Assembly (NCBI RefSeq): GCF_900115555.1
Contig: NZ_FOWX01000025.1
Span: 1 to 64,000, forward strand
Direction: 5' to 3'
Source: Pseudomonas borbori
GTDB lineage: Bacteria; Pseudomonadota; Gammaproteobacteria; Pseudomonadales; Pseudomonadaceae
DNA length: 64,000 nt
In this document: positions 16,933-24,205 of the stretch, piece by piece
Layout: every line of letters begins with the position of its first letter
Numbering within the stretch: position 1 is the first letter of the stretch
Translations under genes and position numbers: made by a program
The notes under the pieces: model-generated
Told to the model about the DNA's origin: nothing
Seen by the model: the letters and a program-made list of their open reading frames with translations, nothing else
Database searches by the model: none

Positions 16933-17844
16933 ATGGCTAAGGGCAAAGATATTTCGATGCGACAGTTGCGCTACTTCGTAGCGGCGGCCGACGCGGGCCA
17001 GTTTTCCCAGGCGGCGCTCAAGGTGCATGTCTCGCAGTCGGCCATCACTGCCGCTGTCTTGCAGTTGGAGCAGGCGCTTGGCGTCAGCCTGTTCGAGCGC
17101 TTGCCCTATGGCGTTGCCTTGACCGCCGAAGGCAACAAGTTCGCCCAACACGCGCGACATATCCTCGACACCCTGCAGGATGCGCTTAGCGAGCCGTTGT
17201 TTCTTGGGCACTCGATGCAAGGGGTGGTGCGAGTCGGGGCGTCCTATACGGTGCTCGGCTACTTTCTGCCCGCCTTGCTGGCGCGCTTCAAGCGCAGCTA
17301 CCCGCAGGTGGAGATCGACCTGCTCGACATGGATCGACCGAGTATCGAGACGGCGGTTCTCAGTGGCGAGTTGGATCTTGGCTTGGCCATCATTTCCAAT
17401 ACCCAGGATTTGATGCGCTTCGAGCACCATGTACTGATCCGCTCGCGGCGTCAGTTGTGGTTGGCCACTCAGCATCCGCTGAATGCAGTCTCGTCAATCA
17501 CGTTGGCAGACGTGGCAGAGCATGCGTACATCATGCCGACTGTGGACGAGGGGGAAGTTTCGGCTCTGCGCTATTGGCAGTCCCAGGGGCGGATGCCCAA
17601 GGTGGCGTTTCGAACGTCATCGATGGAAGCCTTGCGCGGGCTGGTCGCTCATGGTTTTGGCGTGACCATACTCTCCGACATGCTTTATCGGGCCTGGTCG
17701 CTGGAAGGCAAGAAAATCGAGAGTCGGCCGCTGGTCGATGTCATTCCACCCATGGAATTGGGGCTGATCTGGCGCCCCGAGGCGCAACTATCCGAGCCGG
17801 CCCAGGCGTTTCGCCAGTTCCTGATCATGGCCTGTGCGTCCTGA
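16933..17844 (+). CDS. LysR-family transcriptional regulator
   Basis: A 303-residue LysR protein. The winged HTH is near residues 9-68 (MRQLRYFVAAADAGQFSQAA, then VSQSAITAAVLQLEQALG), followed by a periplasmic-binding-type effector domain. The start is uncertain: ATG 16933 gives MAKGKDIS before the HTH; ATG 16957 would begin directly at MRQLRYF. The upstream frame to 16747 is not convincing. It is divergent from the AraC gene across 172 bases and convergent with glutathione peroxidase. Target and ligand are unknown. Confidence 0.87.
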   Translation: MAKGKDISMRQLRYFVAAADAGQFSQAALKVHVSQSAITAAVLQLEQALGVSLFERLPYGVALTAEGNKFAQHARHILDTLQDALSEPLFLGHSMQGVVRVGASYTVLGYFLPALLARFKRSYPQVEIDLLDMDRPSIETAVLSGELDLGLAIISNTQDLMRFEHHVLIRSRRQLWLATQHPLNAVSSITLADVAEHAYIMPTVDEGEVSALRYWQSQGRMPKVAFRTSSMEALRGLVAHGFGVTILSDMLYRAWSLEGKKIESRPLVDVIPPMELGLIWRPEAQLSEPAQAFRQFLIMACAS

Positions 17845-17853
17845 AAGACGGCC

Positions 17854-17890
17854 GATCATCGAGGCATGGCCGGGGCTGGCCTCGATGATC
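17854..17890. terminator. Bidirectional hairpin between LysR and glutathione peroxidase genes
   Basis: Perfect 12-bp stem GATCATCGAGGC / GCCTCGATGATC with a 13-base loop, in the 67-base gap between convergent stop codons. No long T-run, but position and strength fit a shared terminator. Confidence 0.75.
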
Positions 17891-17911
17891 AGTGGGGTAG
17901 GGCGCTGAGGG

Positions 17912-18463
17912 TTAAGGTGTCAGGTTTAATTGGGCGTCGATGGCCTGGCGCAGGTCAGCGTCGTCGGCCGCGATGTCCGGGGCGAAGCGTCCAACCACCT
18001 GCCCGTCGCGGCTGACCAGGAACTTCTCGAAGTTCCACTGCACTGCCGGTGCCGGCTCGACTTCGATGCCGTAGCCCTTGAGCCGCTCGCGCATCGGGCC
18101 GTCGCCGCTGGCGAGCGGTTGGGCCTCTGTGAGTATGCTGTACAGTGGGTGCTGCTCGGCACCGGTTACCGCGATCTTGGCGAACAGTGGAAACTGAACG
18201 CTGTAGTTGAGATTGCAAAACGCCTGAATCTCCTCATCGCTGCCCGGCTCCTGGCCACGGAAATCGTTCGCTGGAAAACCCAGTACTTCGAACCCTTGTG
18301 CACGCTTTTCTTCATAGAGTGCCTCGAGGCCTTCGTATTGCGGGGTGAGTCCACATTTCGAGGCGACGTTGACGATCAGCAGCACCTTGCCTTTGAACTG
18401 ATCGAGCGTCAGGGGATTGCCTTCGATGGATTTCAGCGGGATATCGTAGAGTTTCTGACTCAT
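17912..18463 (-). CDS. Glutathione peroxidase family thiol peroxidase
   Basis: A 183-residue glutathione-peroxidase-fold enzyme reducing peroxides. The peroxidatic Cys37 is in NVASKCGLTPQY. The rest of the catalytic set is seen in GFPANDFRGQEPGS and in VQWNFEKFLV (Trp and Asn). A second Cys in the AFCNLNYSVQFP segment suggests a thioredoxin-dependent two-Cys mechanism, as in most bacterial members. The ATG at 18463 has GGAG upstream. It may be a house-keeping gene inside the island or protect against oxygenase-derived peroxides. Confidence 0.9.
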   Translation of the reverse strand: MSQKLYDIPLKSIEGNPLTLDQFKGKVLLIVNVASKCGLTPQYEGLEALYEEKRAQGFEVLGFPANDFRGQEPGSDEEIQAFCNLNYSVQFPLFAKIAVTGAEQHPLYSILTEAQPLASGDGPMRERLKGYGIEVEPAPAVQWNFEKFLVSRDGQVVGRFAPDIAADDADLRQAIDAQLNLTP

Positions 18464-18535
18464 GGGGAGGCTCCTGATTGCGGTAGTCGCCGCCCGCAAC
18501 ATGCCTGTCGAGGCGGGCCTTGGGGCAGGTTGTAG

Positions 18536-19384
18536 TCAGCCGTTTTGGTTGCTGTTGCGCTCGCGGATCATGGCCGCGAAATCGCGCTTGAGGGTAGGGA
18601 AGTAGGCGATCTGCCCACCCATGCCGCCGGCGATATCAATGGAGGCGGCGCTGATGAAACTAGCGTATTCGCTGGCCAGGAACAGAGCCATGCCGGCTAC
18701 GTCTTCCGGTTTGCCATAGCGGCCGATCGGCACCACCTTCATGACCATGGCATCGAATTCCTCGCGGCTTACGCCCGGTCCCATTTCCTTGTAGTGACGA
18801 TCCCACTGCCCGGTATCGATCCAGCCCATGTTCAGGCTGTTGACCAGTATGTTGTCCTTGGCCAGTGACATGCCCAACGAGCGCGACAGAGCCACGCAGG
18901 CGGCGCGGTTGATCACGGACGGGATTCCATCCGGCGTTGGAACGGTACCCGCCAGGGCATTGATCTCGATGATCCGCCCCCAGCGCTGTTCACGCATGAA
19001 GGGCACGACCGCCTGGACAAAGCGAAAATGGCCCATCTGCAGAATGTTCGCGTGTTCGAGGATGTCTTCCGGCGTCAGCGTATCCAGATTGCCGCCCTTG
19101 CCCTGGCCTGCGTTGTTGACCAGCACATCCACCCCGCCCCAGCTGTCGGCGACTTCCTGAACGAACTGCTTGACGGCCGCGCTATCGGTTACATCGACCG
19201 CGCGGGCGATCACTGCCTCGGCGTTTGCTTGTAACGCCTTGCCGGCCGTAACGACGGCCTCTTCGGTACGTGCGCAGATCGCGACCCGCGCACCTTCTGC
19301 GGCGAATGCCTGGGCAATAGCCTGGCCGATACCTCGGGACGCGCCGGTCACGATCACGCGCTTGCCACTGAGATCAATATTCAT
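18536..19384 (-). CDS. SDR-family protein with non-canonical catalytic residues
   Basis: A 282-residue SDR with TGASRGIG at 13-20 and NNAG at 90-93. The catalytic Ser position reads Asn (INALAG, N142), and the YxxxK motif is replaced by Ser156-x3-Arg160. Sequences of this sort are found among SDR relatives whose chemistry is uncertain. The ATG at 19384 begins MNIDLSGKRVIV; the longer frame to 19447 is leader. Upstream, at 19508-19532, lies an island dyad facing this gene. Confidence 0.8.
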   Translation of the reverse strand: MNIDLSGKRVIVTGASRGIGQAIAQAFAAEGARVAICARTEEAVVTAGKALQANAEAVIARAVDVTDSAAVKQFVQEVADSWGGVDVLVNNAGQGKGGNLDTLTPEDILEHANILQMGHFRFVQAVVPFMREQRWGRIIEINALAGTVPTPDGIPSVINRAACVALSRSLGMSLAKDNILVNSLNMGWIDTGQWDRHYKEMGPGVSREEFDAMVMKVVPIGRYGKPEDVAGMALFLASEYASFISAASIDIAGGMGGQIAYFPTLKRDFAAMIRERNSNQNG

Positions 19385-19833
19385 GAGGTCTCCGTGTGAG
19401 TGGGAATGGGGGCATACGAGGCGTACGGCTCCCCTTCTAGGCTGCACTATGCAGCGCGGATGCTAGGCTCATTAAAGCCAATCCGATGCGTGGAATAAAG
19501 TAATTTATGAACAAAAACAGAATATATGTTTATTTTGTTTGGGCGCCGTTCGAAGGTCCCGAGCTTGGCGCTACCCTGAGGCTGGTTTGTCTTGCCCCTG
19601 CTCTGTAATGCACTTGAGAAGGGTTGTGTATAACAAACCATAGAATTCTGTATAAAGAACTTCAATCTGCATGTGGAATTTGATGTTTTGATGCGCTATG
19701 GTAGGCCTCACGCTAAGTGGAACGGTTCTGCCGCTTATGTGCAGTTGAGGCCACCGCCTTGTAGGACTCATGAAGGTCAAGCGTGTGGCTGATAATTCCT
19801 AAGTTGTTGAAAATAAGAACAAAAGGAGCTGAT
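19385..19833. other. Divergent regulatory region, no gene
   Basis: A 449-base A/T-rich gap between the minus-strand SDR and the plus-strand DUF1302 operon. It contains the island dyad at 19504-19532 for the SDR and a weaker plus-strand match, ATAACA-N13-TGTATA at 19630-19654, 180 bases before DUF1302. A 72-codon minus-strand frame (19447-19665) has no family or ribosome site and is not called. Confidence 0.6.
19504..19532 (-). promoter_or_regulatory. Island dyad / promoter of the 18.5-kb SDR
   Basis: On the minus strand: TAAACA-N13-TGTTCA, then TAAA. On the plus strand it reads TGAACA at 19508-19513 and TGTTTA at 19527-19532. As a promoter: TAAACA -35, 17 bases, CATAAA -10 (19504-19509). The gap to the SDR start is 119 bases. 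Confidence 0.6.
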
Positions 19834-21495
19834 ATGAAGATGATGAGTAAGCTTGGTCGCGTCTCGATGCCTCGCAGTGCCTTGGCGCTTGCGATCATGA
19901 GCTGTGCAGGAGGCGCCACGGCGATGCAGATTGATGTCGGTAACCCTGACATTCGCATGCGTTGGGACAATACCGTGCGCTATAACCTGGGCATGCGCAT
20001 GGAGGATCAGGAGCAAAAGATCCTCAACAACCCGAATTTCGACGAGTCCGACGGCAAGTTCGACAAGGGCGACATCGTCACCAATCGCCTGGATCTGCTG
20101 ACCGAGTTCGACGTGTCCTACAAAAGCGATTTCGGTGGGCGGGTCAGCGCTGCCGGCTGGTACGACAATGCCTACGACGATACCTCGGTCGAGAGCAGCG
20201 TCCCGGGGTTTGCCACCAGTTACAACAACAATCGCTATAGCCGCGAAGTAGAGCGCTACGTCAATGGTCCGTCGGGCGAGATCCTCGATGCCTTCGTCTG
20301 GAGCAATTTCAATATAGGCGCGGCCCCGGTCAACATTAAGGCGGGCCGCCATGCGCTGTTCTGGGGGGAGGGCTTGCTGTTTGGCGCGCACGCCGTGTCC
20401 TACTCGCAGGCGCCCGTGGATGCGGTGAAAGCGGTCACCAGCCCGGGTATCGAGACCAAGGAAGTGTTCTTGCCGATCGGGCAGGTCTCGGCCAAGGCGC
20501 TGGTCACCGACAACCTGACACTCGGTGCGCAATACTTCTATGAGTGGGATAACACCCGCTTCCCCTACGGTGGTACTTATTTTGGCGCCGCGGACCCGTT
20601 CTTCGAGGGGCCCGATCGTCTGCCTGCGGCCCCCGGCTTCAACCTCAACCATGCGACCTCCAAGCGCGGTCGCGATGGCCAGAACTGGGGCGTGATGGGC
20701 AAGTTGGACATCGAGGCCATCGAGGCCACAGTCGGCGCCTACTACCGTGAGTTCGACGACTACCAGGCGTGGCTGGCGCCGCAGGTCAACCTGGCGACTC
20801 GCGAGTACCGACTGGTCTATCCGCGCGATGTCAAACTCTATGGCCTGAGCATGTCCACCGCCATTGGCACGGCGTCGGTCGGTGCCGATCTGTCCTACCG
20901 CAAGGGCGGTGCGCTCAACGCCACAGGCGTCAGTCTGGTGGATGATGAAGGTCCGCGTGGCGACACCATCCACTTCGTGGCTAACGCTGTTTACGGCGTG
21001 CCGCGTAACTTCATCGCCAATAACGCCACTCTGGTGGCCGAGTTCGCCTACAGCCACCTGGACAAGGTCACCTCTCACGAGGAACTGTACAAGGGCGAAG
21101 GCTTCGCCGGGTGCCGGGATATCCAGACAGGTGGGGCCGGCGACAAGTCAGATGGCTGCTCGACCAAGGACTACTACGCCGTTGCGGTGAACTACACGCC
21201 ACAGTACGTGGAGATTCTGCCTTCCTGGACCTTGGATGTTCCGCTGACGGTCAACTACGGCCTGAACGGCAACGCCGCCAGTGCCGGCGGTGGTAGTGAA
21301 GGTGCACTCTCCTGGTCGGTCGGCGCCAAGATGACCTACCGCTCGCTGCATGAGTTCAGCCTGCGCTATGCCGACACCTCGGCACAGGAAAAGAACTCGC
21401 GTAACGCTAACGGTGACCGGATGATCAACGGCAACGGTGCCGTAGGCGGCACCGATCGCGGCTGGCTGGCGTTCACCTATAAGACCTCCTTTTAA
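19834..21495 (+). CDS. DUF1302 family outer-membrane-associated protein (second copy)
   Basis: A 553-residue exported protein with a signal sequence of about 30 residues (SALALAIMSCAGGATA). The mature part starts MQIDVGNPDIRMRWDNTVRYNLG, parallel to the first copy at 6510, and ends in a terminal Phe like outer-membrane barrels. The ATG at 19834 follows AAAGGAG. It heads the operon DUF1302-DUF1329-YCF48-RND, a set repeatedly found in clusters for steroids and other hydrophobic compounds, so a role in substrate passage across the envelope is inferred. Confidence 0.86.
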   Translation: MKMMSKLGRVSMPRSALALAIMSCAGGATAMQIDVGNPDIRMRWDNTVRYNLGMRMEDQEQKILNNPNFDESDGKFDKGDIVTNRLDLLTEFDVSYKSDFGGRVSAAGWYDNAYDDTSVESSVPGFATSYNNNRYSREVERYVNGPSGEILDAFVWSNFNIGAAPVNIKAGRHALFWGEGLLFGAHAVSYSQAPVDAVKAVTSPGIETKEVFLPIGQVSAKALVTDNLTLGAQYFYEWDNTRFPYGGTYFGAADPFFEGPDRLPAAPGFNLNHATSKRGRDGQNWGVMGKLDIEAIEATVGAYYREFDDYQAWLAPQVNLATREYRLVYPRDVKLYGLSMSTAIGTASVGADLSYRKGGALNATGVSLVDDEGPRGDTIHFVANAVYGVPRNFIANNATLVAEFAYSHLDKVTSHEELYKGEGFAGCRDIQTGGAGDKSDGCSTKDYYAVAVNYTPQYVEILPSWTLDVPLTVNYGLNGNAASAGGGSEGALSWSVGAKMTYRSLHEFSLRYADTSAQEKNSRNANGDRMINGNGAVGGTDRGWLAFTYKTSF

Positions 21496-21519
21496 TAATT
21501 CCAAGATCGGAGACTGGTT

Positions 21520-22884
21520 ATGAAACTACAACTCGCACTAACTATTGCCTTGAGTGGATTGTCGGCGTGTGCGCTCGCGGCGGTGAGCCCCGAAGAAGCT
21601 GCTGAGCTGGGCAAAACCTTGACCCCCTGGGGCGCCATTCAAGCCGGCAATGCCGAGGGTACTATTCCTGCCTATGAAGGTGGCCTGCGTCAGGCACCGG
21701 CCGGCTTCAAACCGGACAGCGGTTTCTGGGTCGATCCCTTCAAGGATGAAAAACCACTGTTTCGCATCGACTCGAAAAACGTCGATCAATATGCCGACAA
21801 GCTGAGCGAAGGGCAGAAAACCCTGCTGAAGAAGTATCCGGAATACTACCTGGATATTTACCCGAGTCATCGCACTGCCGCTTATCCCAAGGCAGTGGTC
21901 GATGCGACAATACGTAATGCTACCGAGTGCGTTATCCAGAAAGATGGCCTGGCGGTCGATCCAGTTTGCCGCGGCGGTTTGCCGTTCCCGATCCCGAAAA
22001 CCGGTAACGAGGTGATCTGGAACCAGCAGCTGCGCTACAAGATCGGTACCGGTTACTCCACCACCTCGTCCTCCAATAGCTGGGTCATCGATAGCAACGG
22101 TCAGGTGACCAAGGCTGCCGAGCAGGCCACCTTCGAAGAGATGCCGTATTACCAGGTCAATCAGGCTGACCGCGATCCCTTGATGTATGCCAGGGTGTTC
22201 TCGCGCAATGACTACCCGGCACGTCGTTCCGGTGAAGTGGTTGTGTTGAGCGACTACCTCGATCCACTGGCCAAGCCGCGCCGCGCCTTCAGTTACACGC
22301 CAGGGCAGCGCCGGATCAAACTGGCCCCGGAGTTTGCCTTCGATACACCCGTGGCCAGCCAGGGCGGCGTAACCCTGTTCGACGAACTGCAGATGTTTTC
22401 CGGCAGTCAGGAACGCTTCGATTACAAACTGGTAGGGCGTAAGGAGATGTACATCCCCAATAACGCCTACAAGTTCTACTTCGATTGCAAGCAGGATGAG
22501 CAATTTCTGACCGACCATGCCAATCCGCAATGCGAGCGCTGGGAGTTGCACAGGGTGTGGGTCGTCGAAGCCACGCTCAAGCCGGGCAAGCGTCACGTGT
22601 ATAGCAAACGCACCTACTACCTCGACGAGGACACCTTTGGGGTCGGTCTGTACGACGCCTGGGACAAGAGCAATGCTCTGTATCGTTCGATGTTCCTCAG
22701 CGGTGTGCAGCTGTACGACAAGGACATTCCTTATAACGTGAAGAACGTCATCTATGACTTCAACAAGGGCATGTACGCCCTGGTCAACGATGCCCTGAAA
22801 GGTGGCTACAAATTTGTCGATACGCCACTTTCCGAGCGCGAGATGAAACCCGAGGCAATCGTCTCGCGAGTCACCCAGCGCTGA
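21520..22884 (+). CDS. DUF1329 family exported protein (second copy)
   Basis: A 454-residue protein with a 20-residue signal peptide ending in ACALAA. The family motifs GGLPFPIPKTG, PGQRRIKLAPEFAFDTP, CERWELHRVWVVEA and YYLDEDTFG are all present and match the first copy at 8331 closely. It follows DUF1302 after 24 bases with a CGGAGAC ribosome site. A function as periplasmic or outer-membrane partner of DUF1302 is inference from constant pairing. Confidence 0.86.
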   Translation: MKLQLALTIALSGLSACALAAVSPEEAAELGKTLTPWGAIQAGNAEGTIPAYEGGLRQAPAGFKPDSGFWVDPFKDEKPLFRIDSKNVDQYADKLSEGQKTLLKKYPEYYLDIYPSHRTAAYPKAVVDATIRNATECVIQKDGLAVDPVCRGGLPFPIPKTGNEVIWNQQLRYKIGTGYSTTSSSNSWVIDSNGQVTKAAEQATFEEMPYYQVNQADRDPLMYARVFSRNDYPARRSGEVVVLSDYLDPLAKPRRAFSYTPGQRRIKLAPEFAFDTPVASQGGVTLFDELQMFSGSQERFDYKLVGRKEMYIPNNAYKFYFDCKQDEQFLTDHANPQCERWELHRVWVVEATLKPGKRHVYSKRTYYLDEDTFGVGLYDAWDKSNALYRSMFLSGVQLYDKDIPYNVKNVIYDFNKGMYALVNDALKGGYKFVDTPLSEREMKPEAIVSRVTQR

Positions 22885-22892
22885 TCGCGTTA

Positions 22893-22931
22893 CGGCATCC
22901 GGGTACGAACCAGGTTCGTGTCCGGATGCCG
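22893..22931 (+). terminator. Strong hairpin after DUF1329
   Basis: Stem CGGCATCCGG (22893-22902) with CCGGATGCCG (22922-22931), continuing through two G-T pairs into ACGAACC / GGTTCGT. The whole is a 39-base near-perfect palindrome starting 8 bases past the stop. Only a short TTTT follows 8 bases later. Either a partial terminator lowering YCF48/RND expression or a 3' stabiliser for the abundant envelope proteins. Confidence 0.65.
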
Positions 22932-23019
22932 AGAATAATGTTTTGCTAGCAGCGGGTACGCATTCGCTCAATGGGCGAAAGCGCGGCAGCGTACCCCTGT
23001 GCGGTTGAGGATAAAAATA

Positions 23020-24171
23020 ATGATTGGCGCTGACCTTGAGATGTTCTGCCTGTTACGCAATCGCCAGTTGGCGAGGCTGTTGCGTAGATCCCTGCCGTCG
23101 ATCATCGCGGTTCTTTCCACTATGATGTTGGTTGCTGTTGCCGAGGCGGCGCCATCCTCTGTTATCGACTCCCTTCGCACGCCGGCGCAGCAGATCGATA
23201 CTCGACTTCCCACACCGCTGATCGGCGTGGCGCGGGCAGGGAACGACCTGTTCAGCGTCGGCCCGCACGGCTTGATCCTGCGTTCGTCTGATAGCGGCAA
23301 GAGCTGGGAGCAAGTGCCGAGCCCGGTCGCCAGCGACCTGGTGCAGGTGCGTTTTCGTGATGCCCAGCATGGCTGGATCGTTGGCCATGATTCGCTGTTA
23401 TTGCACACCAGTGATGGTGGTCGCAGTTGGGCGGTGCAGTTGGACGGGCGCAGCCTGTTGACCCTATTGCGCGAATTTTATGGCCAGCGTGCCGACAACG
23501 GCGATTCCGTAGCGCAAGACATGCTCCAGGAAATCGACCTGGCGATGGGGACCTCGGCCAGCCCAGATGTTTTGGCTGCGCCGTTGCTCGATGTGTTGTT
23601 CGACGCTAATGGTCAGGGTTTTGTCGTTGGCGCCTTTGGCATGATCCTGCGCAGCACCGATGATGGCGCCACCTGGGAGCCCTGGGTCGAGCGCACCGAG
23701 AACGACCGGCGTATGCACCTGTATGCCCTGGCCGAACACCGCGGCAGATTCTTCGTCAGCGGCGAGCAAGGACTGCTGATGCATCTGGATCAGCAGTCGC
23801 AACGTTTCGTCATGCTGGAAACACCCTATTCCGGCACCTTGTTTGGTGTGCATGCCGCCAGCGACCTGCTGCTCGTGCATGGCCTGCGCGGCAACCTGTT
23901 TGTCAGCCGCGACCAGGGGCAGGAGTGGTTGAAGATCGAGACGGGCCTCACGGCCAGCCTGGTGAGCGCAGTAGAACAGGACAGCCAACTGATTCTGGTC
24001 AGCCAGAACGGCGAAATGATCGCCCTCGATCGCGGCAGTTTGCAGGTCACTCCGTTGCGCGCGGCCAATGCCGGGGAAGTCCATGCAGCCAGTGCAACCG
24101 ACAAGGCCGGCAGGTTGGTCGTGACCCGTTTTTCCGGCGCCCAGGTCGTCGAGATCGCCCAGGCAAAATGA
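23020..24171 (+). CDS. YCF48-like / BNR-repeat exported protein
   Basis: A 383-residue protein with an N-terminal hydrophobic signal (SIIAVLSTMMLVAVAEA, about residues 27-43). It then has repeated beta-propeller units with SxDxGxxW motifs: DSGKSWEQV, DGGRSWAVQ, DDGATWEPW and DQGQEWLKI. This resembles the Ycf48/Hcf136 assembly-factor fold. In proteobacteria such genes sit directly before an MMPL/RND gene and probably act as its periplasmic partner. The ATG at 23020 with GAGG upstream is chosen; a GTG at 22999 is possible. Confidence 0.82.
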   Translation: MIGADLEMFCLLRNRQLARLLRRSLPSIIAVLSTMMLVAVAEAAPSSVIDSLRTPAQQIDTRLPTPLIGVARAGNDLFSVGPHGLILRSSDSGKSWEQVPSPVASDLVQVRFRDAQHGWIVGHDSLLLHTSDGGRSWAVQLDGRSLLTLLREFYGQRADNGDSVAQDMLQEIDLAMGTSASPDVLAAPLLDVLFDANGQGFVVGAFGMILRSTDDGATWEPWVERTENDRRMHLYALAEHRGRFFVSGEQGLLMHLDQQSQRFVMLETPYSGTLFGVHAASDLLLVHGLRGNLFVSRDQGQEWLKIETGLTASLVSAVEQDSQLILVSQNGEMIALDRGSLQVTPLRAANAGEVHAASATDKAGRLVVTRFSGAQVVEIAQAK

Positions 24172-24205
24172 GTTGTCGGTACGATCCCTCAGTGAGTGAG
24201 CAGAA

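Noticed and set aside
19630..19654. ATAACA-N13-TGTATA as another island dyad before DUF1302
   Set aside because: Only the ACA/TGT cores agree and the -10 spacing differs from the other sites. Noted as a weak candidate but not counted.
19777..21078. 433-codon minus-strand frame opposite the second DUF1302 gene
   Set aside because: Shadow of a signal-peptide-bearing protein with clear family motifs; no homology recognised.
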